A program made the position numbers and the translations under genes. The notes beneath the pieces were generated by a model, which did not search any database, was not told where the DNA came from, and saw only the letters and a program-made list of their open reading frames with translations. Shown here piece by piece: positions 1 to 9,700 of a stretch of 28,159 bases of DNA. The stretch spans positions 1 to 28,159 of IMG/VR virus record IMGVR_UViG_3300025118_000105, one strand, 5' to 3'. Numbering within the stretch: the stretch's first letter is position 1; every line of letters starts with the position of its first letter. The stretch comes from a virus.

Positions 1-3000
1 CGCTATCCGATTTGGAGATAGAAGAGTTAATGTCGAGAGAGAAAAGTAGATTTATCGAAAAGATAAAGAAAATGCATAAACTCCTCAAGTCATTCCAAGA
101 CGGCTCAATCTTCCCAGATTTCCCATCTCTATTCGGTTCAGAGGATTCACTAATACCAGAGGCACCGCCAGTTATATCCGCAGCAATGGCAACGGTGTCT
201 GAAGGACTATACTCATCGACAATAAATAACTTCAATGTATCGATGCTGCAATACGCTCCACTATGGAAGACAGCTATAGAATTTTCAACTGAAACTAGCG
301 ACTTACCAACCTTCGCCGAGTTGTCAAAACAATTGATGATAAAAGACGAATCCGCCTCCCTGTATCGTAAGCTCAACGTTGACGACAACATGACGAATAT
401 CGGCTATACGATAAATGTTGACGCCACTGGTTCTTTGGAGGAATCGGTTCAAGAATCTACTTTGAAAGATTTAGGAGTATATGAATGGCATAAAGGAAAC
501 TTTGACGCTGGGAAATACAGCGATGACTGGTGGAAAAACAATAAGGGAGAGGATGACGCCAAATTCGCACAGTTAATTAAAGATGCGGGAATAAGGTATG
601 TCGATTTATCAGAAGATGATTTTGCTTTATTTGGCACATGGGAAGGAGCTATGGTAATCGCAGCGGTAGTAGCTGTTATTGTTTTAATAGTTCTTGCAAT
701 TATATTCAGCGGCGGAAGCGCGGCAGCAGTTGCGACAGCAGCCGCAGATGTCGCCGTCGTTGAGGCAACACCCGTTATGCTAATAATGGGCGGCACAGTC
801 GCCGCAGCCGAAACAACCGCCGCCGTCGCTGGCACAGTCATTTTAACTTTACCTATAGTGGGGGGTCTCACAGTCGCAACGACAAGCTGGATACTCATAG
901 GTGTAGCCGCAGTCGCAGGTTTACTGATTGCTGGTTCAGCGGCTTTAGCATGGTGGACTAACGAGAAAAATGCCGATCTTGCATTCGCACTTCAGGCGTT
1001 TCTGCAAGTTGAGCCTAAACTAACATATCCAGAGTTTTTGGAAAAAATAGATTGTGCATACGATGGTGGAGAAATAACAGACGCCCAATATGATGAACTT
1101 ATTCCTATAGCTATTGAATTGTATGATGCAAATAAAATTGCCTCTGATCAAGTACAATGGTCGTTGATAAAAAGCGTAGCAAATCATCTCGAAGATAAAG
1201 ACGATGAAAATGGTAGTCATGAAGAGATATTTGACATTTCAGATTGGCTTGAAGTTCGAGAGGAGCCTGATATAAAGACAGAACTTATTCTCAAATCAGA
1301 AGTATCTGGACAGTGGGATGGCAAAAACAACGATGTGTTCTACACTCACGCCTATGTCAGAAAGACTCCAGCCTCCTCAAAAGAAGTCAGTCTTCCAAGA
1401 GAAGATGGTTTCAGCGAAGTAATAACATCATTTGAGCGCAGAGGAGTCAGGAGCGCTGCCGCTACCCCCAAGGAAGGCTCTATGACGCCAGCGGAAATGG
1501 CTGCAAATGCCACAAAGACTATAAGTATCCAAGACATATATGATTCTGGCACCAGTCTCGCAGAATATGATAGAGTCGAGAACAAAATATCAAACTACCG
1601 AATGGAAAATGAATCATCTCTTCTACTCGGCAGAAAAATAGCTAAACCAGATTTACTTGAGACAAGATATTCTTCGACAATCGATGCGCCTGATAAATCC
1701 ATTATGGAGCTTTTTGAGTCGCAAGCAGCCAAAAATAATGATTTGCAAGAGTATCATTTAGAATTGTTGGATATAATCGAACAATCTGGATTGATAACCG
1801 TCAGTGATGATAATGTAAAGACTATCTATAGAGACATTTGGCAGGATTGCATGAGAGCGATGGCAGAGAGAGTTTCCGACAATAGAATGTATCTAGACGA
1901 ATACCTCAACGCAATTGATTTTGAATATCCAAAACAGGACATCCTCGGATACAAAGAAATTAGTGAAGAGTCTATTGATTTGACAAGTTCAATTATGAAA
2001 CTTGAATCCTCCAACGATGACTATTGTGACACCTTGACTCCGCTTAGGCGAAGCGGCTCTATAACGGGACTCCGACTAATGATAAGAACTTTCATAGTTG
2101 AAAGAGTTCTCAATTCAATACAAGTTTTTGATACATTCAACGTAGGATTCATGACGAGCGATATGTTTAAAAAAGCAGTATTTGACGATATAAAGGTGGA
2201 GATGGAGAAATATCAAAATTCATTTGAGACAACTCTGGACGGCACAATATTCTCAGACATGAAAGAGACTGCCTCTAAGTATTTTGAAATCCAAGGACTC
2301 TTAGGAAACGAAGTTCCAGAGCTAAATACAGACAAAGAGGCAATATTAGAAATAATAAAAATGGAAATAGATGACATAAGTACAACAATAGCATCTCAGC
2401 TAAAACTAGATACACTATATCACTCATCAACTTGGGACGAGTTTGTGTTTGATGTTTTATTGACAGAAGGAGAATACCAATCTGGAGTAAATCCAGAAGA
2501 TGGAGCACTCAGAGAATTTAAACATCCATCTGTTCTTTATCCGTTTTACGCGGAAACTGACACCTCGGATAATCCAAATGAAGACGGAAGTTACACATAC
2601 ATCGCACAGTTAAAATATTTTGACAGTTTAGGGCTTTTTGGCAATGCAGGGATTGCAGTTCCAGTGATTAGAGCCGAATGTCCTGGTTCAATTCCAACTG
2701 AAACCAAAGACGGCTGTTTTGACGTTCAAACAGTGGCAGATTATAGTAAGGTGAAGAAATTGTTGTTTGAAAACGAAATCTATCAAAATTTGATATCATA
2801 TGTATTTCCATTAAAAGACGCCGCAACTCTATTATCAACATATCACCTCTCGGCAATAACCGATCCAGCAGTATTCTCAGCAACAATCGACGGAAAACAT
2901 GTCACAGACTTGTTCTCCGAAACAAAACTATCAACCCTGCAATCCTTCCTCGCCTGCGTCCACGGAGCAGGAGAAACCACATACATTGATCCGTTCTTGG

Positions 3001-3017
3001 AAAAGTTGAAAACATAA
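1..3017 (+). CDS. Large virion-associated protein with hydrophobic segment, probably 5'-truncated
   Basis: I do not recognise this family. The frame is open from position 3, so the gene probably starts upstream. Internal starts at TTG 12 or ATG 30 (a weak GAAGAG lies before ATG 30) cannot be excluded. From TTG 12 the product is 1001 residues. A strongly hydrophobic, Ala/Val/Ile-rich block spans about residues 212-316 and could hold two to four membrane-spanning helices. It ends in a Trp-Trp pair, with mixed charged, helical sequence on both sides. The C-terminal third is less hydrophobic and rich in Phe/Tyr. It lies directly upstream of the baseplate wedge genes, so a tail, baseplate or ejected virion protein is likely (inference). 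A tape measure is possible, but the long, non-repetitive C-terminal part argues against it. GAT, GTT and AT-rich codons are commoner here than in the wedge genes that follow. The gene ends with TAA, 38 nt before the next gene. Confidence 0.7.
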   Translation, partial: LSDLEIEELMSREKSRFIEKIKKMHKLLKSFQDGSIFPDFPSLFGSEDSLIPEAPPVISAAMATVSEGLYSSTINNFNVSMLQYAPLWKTAIEFSTETSDLPTFAELSKQLMIKDESASLYRKLNVDDNMTNIGYTINVDATGSLEESVQESTLKDLGVYEWHKGNFDAGKYSDDWWKNNKGEDDAKFAQLIKDAGIRYVDLSEDDFALFGTWEGAMVIAAVVAVIVLIVLAIIFSGGSAAAVATAAADVAVVEATPVMLIMGGTVAAAETTAAVAGTVILTLPIVGGLTVATTSWILIGVAAVAGLLIAGSAALAWWTNEKNADLAFALQAFLQVEPKLTYPEFLEKIDCAYDGGEITDAQYDELIPIAIELYDANKIASDQVQWSLIKSVANHLEDKDDENGSHEEIFDISDWLEVREEPDIKTELILKSEVSGQWDGKNNDVFYTHAYVRKTPASSKEVSLPREDGFSEVITSFERRGVRSAAATPKEGSMTPAEMAANATKTISIQDIYDSGTSLAEYDRVENKISNYRMENESSLLLGRKIAKPDLLETRYSSTIDAPDKSIMELFESQAAKNNDLQEYHLELLDIIEQSGLITVSDDNVKTIYRDIWQDCMRAMAERVSDNRMYLDEYLNAIDFEYPKQDILGYKEISEESIDLTSSIMKLESSNDDYCDTLTPLRRSGSITGLRLMIRTFIVERVLNSIQVFDTFNVGFMTSDMFKKAVFDDIKVEMEKYQNSFETTLDGTIFSDMKETASKYFEIQGLLGNEVPELNTDKEAILEIIKMEIDDISTTIASQLKLDTLYHSSTWDEFVFDVLLTEGEYQSGVNPEDGALREFKHPSVLYPFYAETDTSDNPNEDGSYTYIAQLKYFDSLGLFGNAGIAVPVIRAECPGSIPTETKDGCFDVQTVADYSKVKKLLFENEIYQNLISYVFPLKDAATLLSTYHLSAITDPAVFSATIDGKHVTDLFSETKLSTLQSFLACVHGAGETTYIDPFLEKLKT

Positions 3018-3030
3018 TAGATATTGAAAC

Positions 3031-3038
3031 TACTTATA
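3031..3038 (+). promoter_or_regulatory. Candidate late-promoter box (TACTTATA)
   Basis: An AT-rich octamer in the 38-nt gap before the gp25-like gene, 17 nt upstream of its GTG start. It is a one-base variant of the TATTTATA box seen in other gaps of this window. A Shine-Dalgarno GGAG at 3043-3046 lies between box and start, so a short leader is possible. Promoter function is inferred from recurrence only. Confidence 0.25.
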
Positions 3039-3055
3039 TAGCGGAGAACTAACAA

Positions 3056-3457
3056 GTGTCGGGAATATCACCAAAACTACCATTATATACAGGTCCAGTT
3101 GACGGCATCGCCTTGAACAAAACGCTCAAACAAATGGCACGCCAAAACTTGAAAATGATAATACTAACATCACCAGGTGAGAGAATAATGCATCCCAAGT
3201 TCGGAGTAGGGCTTAGGCGCTACTTGTTTATGAACAACACTCAGAGAACATTATCAGACATCAGTAGAAAAATAGAAGAACAAGTCAGAACTTATCTACC
3301 GAGCGTAAATATCCGCTCCATCAAGTTCGTATCCGAGAATGGAGAAGAGATAAGGAGTTCATTTGAGAGTTCAAGTAGTTCAAACTACGTGCATCTTGTT
3401 ATAAACTACGAAATACCATCCGCTTTCGTTTCAGACACATTAAATATAAAGGTTTAA
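3056..3457 (+). CDS. 25: Baseplate wedge protein, gp25-like (GPW/gp25 family)
   Basis: The 133-residue product closely matches the size of T4 gp25 (132 residues). The family hallmark is visible at residues 36-57: an Ile-Leu-Thr stretch, then Pro-Gly-Glu-Arg (40-43), a Pro-Lys-Phe-Gly core (47-50) and Leu-Arg-Arg-Tyr-Leu-Phe. In contractile tails this protein joins gp6 and gp7-type subunits in the wedge core and contacts the sheath (family knowledge). The start is GTG at 3056 with GGAG at 3043-3046. It is followed after 40 nt by the gp6-like gene, the order expected of a wedge cluster. The C-terminus has a Ser run (about residues 103-109) before the last beta strand. The assignment is firm; only the exact start codon is uncertain. 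Confidence 0.93.
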   Translation: MSGISPKLPLYTGPVDGIALNKTLKQMARQNLKMIILTSPGERIMHPKFGVGLRRYLFMNNTQRTLSDISRKIEEQVRTYLPSVNIRSIKFVSENGEEIRSSFESSSSSNYVHLVINYEIPSAFVSDTLNIKV

Positions 3458-3479
3458 AATATTCACTGAATGAGTATTT
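3457..3479 (+). other. Small hairpin after the gp25-like stop
   Basis: AAATATTC (3457-3464) can pair with GAGTATTT (3472-3479) as an 8-bp stem with one G-T pair and a 7-nt loop. An alternative 7-bp stem (ACTGAAT with ATTTAGT) uses overlapping bases. There is no T-run, so it is not a convincing terminator; it could shape or pause the mRNA. The 3' arm overlaps the candidate promoter box at 3475. Confidence 0.2.
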
Positions 3480-3482
3480 AGT
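3475..3482 (+). promoter_or_regulatory. Candidate late-promoter box (TATTTAGT)
   Basis: An AT-rich octamer in the gap before the gp6-like gene, 15 nt before its GTG start. The Shine-Dalgarno AGAGGG at 3484-3489 lies in between. It matches the TATTTA core at 15626, 21835 and 24413. Function is inferred. Confidence 0.27.
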
Positions 3483-3497
3483 AAGAGGGCAAAAATA

Positions 3498-5300
3498 GTG
3501 AGTAACAAACGAGACAACGTAAGCATCAACTATCTAAGCAGAGATTTCCAAACAATCAAGGAAGATCTTCTACGATATGCAAAGAGATATTATCCAGACA
3601 CGTTCAAGGATTTCTCCACCGCAGGTTTCGGCGCCCTCATGTTGGATTCCGTCGCATACACAAGCGACATGCTCTCATTTTACCTTGATTACCAAGCAAA
3701 CGAAAGTTTCCTATCCACAGCCATAGAATACGAAAATGTCCTCAAACACGGACAAACAGTAGGATACAAGCACCAAGGTGCAAGAGCCACTCACGGAGTC
3801 GTAACTCTCTACGCTCTAATACCAGCAAACAGCGATGCCTCTGGTCCAGACATGAACTATGCACCCATATTGAAGGCAGGTTCAACATTATCCTCAACCG
3901 CATCAGCATTATTCACCCTCACGACAGACGTAAGCTTCGCTTCATCGGAGAACGAAATAGTCGTCGCCAAAACAAATCCAACAACAGGTGAACCAACTTA
4001 TTATGCCGTAAGAGCCGCAGGACAAGTTGTCTCTGGCGAAAACCGAGTGAAAGACTTCAAGAACCTCGGAGACTTCGTAAAGTTCAGAAAACTAACACTA
4101 CCAGGAAATAACGTCACAGAGATAATCTCAGTAACCGATTCTAATGGAAATCAATACTTTGAGGTTGAGAATCTCTCTCAGAACACCATCTTCACCTCTA
4201 TCGCCAACAACGACACGACAACCAACGTCACAGCCCCAACAGTAATAAAGCCAATCATCGTCCCAAGACGCTTCGTCGTCAAACGAGACAGATTCGCAAC
4301 CAACATCCTATTCGGCTACGGCTCAGACTCCGAACTAAAATCGGCATCAATGGCTGAACCCCGTGATATCGTAATGGATTTACACTCAAGAACCTATGTC
4401 ACAGACAAGTCATTTGATCCATCAGAGTTAGTAAAGAGCGACAAGTTCGGAATAGCTCCAGCAAACACCGACATCAGAGTCGTTTACAGAGCCAACACAT
4501 CCCAGAACTCCAACGCAGCAGCTAATACAATCACAACAGTCGTCGGCGCAAATGTCGAGTTCCCAAACAGAACAAGTTTAGTATCATCTAAAATGTCGGC
4601 AGTTAGAGCAAGCATCGAAGCAACTAACGACAGTCCTATCCAAGGCGACGTCTCGGCTCCAAACATAAACGACTTGAGAGAGCTTATCTCTGGAGCACAC
4701 TCCGCTCAAAACAGAGCAGTCACAATTGAAGACTACAAGTCTCTCGTCCTAACTATGCCTCCCCGCTTCGGCGGAGTAAAGAGATGCTCGATAGTAAGAG
4801 ACATCGACTCAAACTTGCGTAACATAAACATCTATGTTATATCGGAAGTAAACGGATATTTCCAAGCAACCAACGAAGTTCTAAAGCAGAACATCAAAAC
4901 TTGGTTGAACTCAAAGAGAGTCATCAACGACTCCGTTGACATCCTCGACGCCAAAGTCGTGAACCTCAAAGTCAGTTTTGAAGTCGTAGCGGTCTCTGGC
5001 GTCAACACCACACAAGTTCTCGACGCCTGTACACGACGCCTACGCAAGCTATTCTCCTCAAAATTGGATATCGGAGAGGCGTTCAACATCACAAACATAT
5101 ACGCAGCACTCAACTCCGTCCCACAGGTTGCCGACGCAACATGGGTAAAAGTAAACAAGGCATCAGGAACATCATATTCATCCATCAACTTCAATGTCAA
5201 AAATAGGACTTCACCAGACGGAAGATTCGTCAGGGCACCAAAGAACGTCGTATTTGAGGTGAAATATCCAAACACCGATATTATAGGAACCGTCAAATAA
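3498..5300 (+). CDS. 6: Baseplate wedge protein, gp6-like (baseplate J family)
   Basis: The product has 600 residues (T4 gp6 has 660). The N-terminus carries the gp6 signature: a Tyr-Leu-Ser-Arg-Asp-Phe motif (residues 13-18), then an Asp-Phe-Ser pair and Phe-Gly-Ala-Leu-Met-Leu-Asp, followed by a helix ending in Tyr-Leu-Asp-Tyr-Gln. Near residues 405-420 is the baseplate-J pattern Arg-Ala-Val-Thr-Ile-Glu-Asp-Tyr with Pro-Arg-Phe-Gly-Gly-Val downstream. The C-terminal third has the mixed alpha/beta repeats of the gpJ fold. gp6 forms the inner ring that links the baseplate wedges (family knowledge). The start is GTG 3498 after AGAGGG. It ends at TAA 5298-5300, which overlaps the next ATG by one base, so the next gene is probably translationally coupled. 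Codons are GAC-, GTC- and AAC-rich. Confidence 0.93.
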   Translation: MSNKRDNVSINYLSRDFQTIKEDLLRYAKRYYPDTFKDFSTAGFGALMLDSVAYTSDMLSFYLDYQANESFLSTAIEYENVLKHGQTVGYKHQGARATHGVVTLYALIPANSDASGPDMNYAPILKAGSTLSSTASALFTLTTDVSFASSENEIVVAKTNPTTGEPTYYAVRAAGQVVSGENRVKDFKNLGDFVKFRKLTLPGNNVTEIISVTDSNGNQYFEVENLSQNTIFTSIANNDTTTNVTAPTVIKPIIVPRRFVVKRDRFATNILFGYGSDSELKSASMAEPRDIVMDLHSRTYVTDKSFDPSELVKSDKFGIAPANTDIRVVYRANTSQNSNAAANTITTVVGANVEFPNRTSLVSSKMSAVRASIEATNDSPIQGDVSAPNINDLRELISGAHSAQNRAVTIEDYKSLVLTMPPRFGGVKRCSIVRDIDSNLRNINIYVISEVNGYFQATNEVLKQNIKTWLNSKRVINDSVDILDAKVVNLKVSFEVVAVSGVNTTQVLDACTRRLRKLFSSKLDIGEAFNITNIYAALNSVPQVADATWVKVNKASGTSYSSINFNVKNRTSPDGRFVRAPKNVVFEVKYPNTDIIGTVK

Positions 5301-6787
5301 TGGGAATAAAGAGATACACGGCAAATGCCGACACTACAATAACCAACGCATACAAGGCAAACCTCAGAACAAGAGGAACTGGTTCCAATATGGGACTGGC
5401 AGACTCTCTAGAAGTCTTCCACATTTACGGACAAGCATCATCCTCATCGGCAGAAAACTCCCGAGTATTGATAAACTTCCCAGTAACCACGACAATTACC
5501 ACAGACAGAAGCGCAGGCACTATTCCCGCCAGCGGAAGCGTAAGTTGGTTCCTAAGAGTTCACAATGTCGTCCACCCAAACACACTCCCCAAGAACTACA
5601 ATATGACTATATCTGCAATCTCTCGTTCTTGGGACGAAGGAACTGGACTGGACATGGAAGGTTATACCGATAGTGGAAGTTGTAACTGGACGGCAGCAGC
5701 AAGTTCTTCTAGTGGTGTCACTGCATGGACAGCGGCAGGCGGCGACTATCACGCCTCCACGACGGGTTCAACGGTATACTTCGACAACGGAACCGAGGAT
5801 ATTGAAGTAGATATCTCTCATCTTGTTGAAGAGTGGATAAAGGGACAATCTGGCGGAGCAAAGGGAGACATTCATGGCGTAGGCATAAGAATGGAAAACG
5901 AGTCAGCACTCTCCTCTTCCTACACAAAGAAGTTCTCAGCAAGGGGTTCTCAATACTTCTTCAAACGCCCGACTCTCGAAGCCCGCTGGAACTCCGCAAC
6001 AAAGGACGACAGAGGCAACTTCTACTACAGCAGTTCTCTCGCTCCAGCAGCAGACAACCTCAATACACTTTACCTTTACAACTATTCCAGAGGACGCCTC
6101 GTTGACATCCCAGGAATAAGCTCAGGCGACAGCATTTATGTAAATTTCTACGCATCTGATTCAGATGCCCCATCTGGATCGAAACTTCTACTCCCAGTCG
6201 GCGGAGGGGTGGCAACTAATCTTGATACAACCGCAACTGGTTCTTGGGTTTCCACTGGCGTCTATTCGGCAAACTTAGCCATCACAGCCTCGGCAAGCCC
6301 TCTCACAACTATCCACGATGTTTGGACTAACTTAGCAGGAACAACCGAGTATCACACAGGTTCAATAACACCAAACTCACTCAATAGTTCAGAGCAAAAC
6401 TCTGTATCACAAATGGTTATGAATATTACGAACCTTAGAGATTCTTATTATAACAACGAAACTGCTCGTTTTCGACTTTATACTCGTCAAAAGAACTGGA
6501 ACCCAACTATTTATACTACAGCCATTTCAACACCCGCGAATTACATCGTTGAGAGTGGTTCATTCAAAGTTGTTAGACTCATTGACGACTTAGATGTCGT
6601 CGCATTTGGAACAGGAAGTGATTTGCATACTCAAATGTCGTTTGATTCTACAGGAAACTATTTCGATTTAGACATGTCGATGCTCGAAGCAGGATATGGA
6701 TACGGAATCAAGTTTGCGTTCTACGACGGTGGAGCAGGAGCATGGAACGAATACCCAGACGTATTCAAGTTTAGAGTAGAGGAATAA
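5300..6787 (+). CDS. Tail or baseplate protein with DNRLRE-like N-terminal domain
   Basis: The product has 495 residues. The N-terminal ~230 residues follow the DNRLRE (CBM96-like) layout: an early Ala-Asp-Thr-Thr-Ile-Thr (residues 9-14), a Gly/Asn turn with a strand ending Leu-Glu-Val, then Arg-Val-Leu-Ile-Asn-Phe (55-60). A Trp-Asp-Glu-Gly motif (111-114) comes next, then a conserved-looking Trp (130) and a closing strand pattern Val-Asp-Ile-Ser with Val-Glu-Glu-Trp. DNRLRE domains occur in secreted or surface proteins and bind polysaccharide or scaffold adhesion (family knowledge). The C-terminal half is beta-rich with no domain I can name; it ends in a Tyr/Gly-rich stretch and Phe-Lys-Phe-Arg-Val-Glu-Glu. 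Translation probably couples to the gp6-like gene through TAATG. Its position inside the wedge cluster suggests a baseplate decoration or fibre-attachment role (inference). Codons shift towards GTT, ACT and TTT after about 6120. Confidence 0.72.
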   Translation: MGIKRYTANADTTITNAYKANLRTRGTGSNMGLADSLEVFHIYGQASSSSAENSRVLINFPVTTTITTDRSAGTIPASGSVSWFLRVHNVVHPNTLPKNYNMTISAISRSWDEGTGLDMEGYTDSGSCNWTAAASSSSGVTAWTAAGGDYHASTTGSTVYFDNGTEDIEVDISHLVEEWIKGQSGGAKGDIHGVGIRMENESALSSSYTKKFSARGSQYFFKRPTLEARWNSATKDDRGNFYYSSSLAPAADNLNTLYLYNYSRGRLVDIPGISSGDSIYVNFYASDSDAPSGSKLLLPVGGGVATNLDTTATGSWVSTGVYSANLAITASASPLTTIHDVWTNLAGTTEYHTGSITPNSLNSSEQNSVSQMVMNITNLRDSYYNNETARFRLYTRQKNWNPTIYTTAISTPANYIVESGSFKVVRLIDDLDVVAFGTGSDLHTQMSFDSTGNYFDLDMSMLEAGYGYGIKFAFYDGGAGAWNEYPDVFKFRVEE

Positions 6788-6788
6788 T

Positions 6789-9700
6789 ATGTCTAACGAA
6801 GACAAGAGGGCAAATCAAGTTGTATCCTCAAAAAACCTTTCTGGATTAGATGTAGAGTCCTCAGAATACGTCGCAGAGTTCCTCGAAGACGCCAACAGAG
6901 TTGAGCCTCACGTAGACTTTGGCAAACCAGAGAACTTCGCCAAATACGGCTCGGCACAAGAATACTACGATCAAGCTCTCAAGTGGATATATAACGAATA
7001 TCCTTATGATGGCTCTCTAAAAGAAAAGTTAGAGTGGAAAAACAACTCAACTCTCCTAGACACCTACATCTTCGACAACCGCTACCCCAAAACAACAGGT
7101 TATGTAACACTAACCAGTGACGGCTACAACGGGACATCTGTCACCGCTGATGGATACGGAACTACAACCACTGACGAATACATCTCATTCCAAGGTGGAC
7201 CTCACACAACTTACGACTCACTCACGGGCGTAACGCTCAAAGAAGTCTTTGACTCAAAGTCAAATGTCTGGGACGACACCGTAACCTCGTCAGCGGGCGC
7301 AGTTGACGCAACAAGAGAGTCAAACCTCAAATGCGACATAGACGAAGGCGTAACGGTAGAGTTCTGGTTACAAACAGGCTCAATAGACGCATCCGTAACC
7401 GAAAAACAAGTCGTCTTTGACTTGTGGAACGGAATCGACTACGATGATGCAGACTTAAGCGCCTCATACGGACGCATAAGAATAGAACTAACAAGTTCAG
7501 TAGGCTCTCCGTTCCTCGTCACTGTTATGTCTGGAACAACAGGCTATTCGCAAGAGTCGATAGGTTCAGGGCTTGACCAAGACACACTATCCAGTTGGAA
7601 ACACTGCGCTTTCAGTTTCGCAAGCGGCTCAACTGGCGATATCGTTACAAAGTTCTATCAAAACGGAACGCTAAACGATACACTCACCACAGGTTCAAAC
7701 ATCGGCGAGATACTAAACCCGATAGAAGCCCGCCTCGGTGCCCTCATAACAGAGCCCTCTGGCTCATCAGCCCCAGCAGGTTCTGGTAAGCTATCTGGCT
7801 CACTTGACGAGTTCCGATTCTGGAAGACTCGCAGAACGTCAAAAGAGATAGGACGCTACTGGTTCACTTCAAACCTCGGCGGAGGAACAAACACCGACGA
7901 CGCCAACCTTGACTTGGGCGTTTACTACAAGTTCAACGAGGGCATAACAACCAACGATACAACCGACGCATCCATATTAGACTATTCAGGACGCATCTCA
8001 AACGGAACTTGGGAAGGATACCCAGGTTCATCTGCTCGTAGTACAAGTTCGGCAATAGATGCCGCATCAGCAGGAACAGAAGACAAAGATCCTATTATCC
8101 ATTCTATCCACCCAGAAATTGCCGCCCTCGCAACCGAACTACAAGGTTCAGGTTCCGTATGGGACTATGAGAACAATTCATCTCTATTTTACACTATGCC
8201 GTCTTGGATAATAGACGAAGACGAAGGAAACGGAGACAGAGGAGACTTGAAGATACTAACCCAAATAATGGGAAGTTACTTCGACAACACAGACTTACTC
8301 ATCGGCGAATTGCCTAAGCTAAATGTCGCATCCTATCCAAGTAGCAGCACGCAAGGCGAACTATACAAGCCATATCCATACGCCCAGACAGCACTACGCT
8401 CACACGGACTAACGGCACCAGAACTATTTTCCAACAGCAGCGTCCTCGAATACTACGCAAATAGGTCCGAGACACAAGAATACGAAAAAGACATCCACGA
8501 CGTCAAGAACCTCATTTATAACAACATCTTCAACAACCTGACAGACATCTATAAGTCAAAAGGAACCGAGAAAGCGTTCAGAAACTTGATACGATGCTTC
8601 GGAGTTGACGACAGTCTCATAAGAATAAACTCTTACGCAGACAACAACACATACAAGTTCGAGACTAAATACAGAACAGACTCTCATAAAACAAAAGCAG
8701 TCAACTTCAACCATGTTGACAGATTCGGCGGAACAGTCTATCAGAACTCTTCATCAGGCGATAGTAACACAGTCTCCTTCATCTCGGGTTCAGACTCAGC
8801 GGCATACGAAGATGGTTTCCCAATAACTATAGAGACGGAAGTCGTCTTCCCAAAGAAGATAGGCTCATCTGAAGAACACGCAGATACACAAGAGTTCCCA
8901 CATTTATCAGCATCCCTATTCGGTATGCACACGGCAAACGACGCCGACGCCGCAGATATGACTTGGGCATCGTCAGATGACGCAGAGTTCCAAGTATTCG
9001 CAGCAAGAGACACTTTATATTCAAAAGACGCCAAGTTCGTCATGTCGTCATCAGTTCTCGGCGAAATAGAAACCGACTACTACCTCGACACATATAACAA
9101 CTCCAAGTGGAACTTTGCCGTAAGGCTGAAACCACACGGATATCCTCACTCGTTCGCATCGGGCGCACTCGATGCCGCCAACGACTACACCGTTGAGTTC
9201 TACGGCGTCAACTACATCGCCGACAGAAAGATGAACGAGTTTTCTCTCTCTGGCAGCGTTTCTAAGACGCTCGCAGAAAGTTTCCTAACAGCACCAAAGC
9301 GCCTTTTTGTAGGTGCCCACAGAACGAACTACACGGGCAGCGTGCTACAGAAGAGTGATGTAAAGACAACTTCACTCCGATACTGGATGGACTATCTTGA
9401 CGATACCGCCATCAAATACCACGCATTAGACCCAAGCAACTTCGGACACCCTCGTCCAAACCGAGGAGCATACCTATTAGAATCAGACTTGCCCGACTTG
9501 GAAGTGCCCGAGATAGAAACTCTCGCACTCTTCTGGGACTTCGACGGCGTAACGACATCCGACACCGACGGCGAGTTTGTAGTAAGCGACATTTCATCAG
9601 GTTCAGTCGCCGACTCATCCCGCTACGGCTGGTTAGGCAACATACTGAAAATGCAACACACGGGGAAAGGTTTTGATTTCCCAGAAAGCGACACAGATGT

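Noticed and set aside
449-898. Minus-strand open frame of about 149 codons across the hydrophobic block of the first gene
   Set aside because: It exists because the + strand there is Ala/Val-rich, which leaves the opposite strand free of stops. It has no ribosome site and lies wholly inside a longer, more protein-like + strand gene.
1-3017. Tape measure protein
   Set aside because: The hydrophobic segment fits, but the rest is not the long repetitive helical sequence expected and the C-terminal third is Phe/Tyr-rich. Kept only as a minor alternative because the N-terminus is missing.
4832-5296. Minus-strand open frame of about 154 codons opposite the gp6-like gene
   Set aside because: The gp6-like frame is well supported, and no other minus-strand gene exists in the window.
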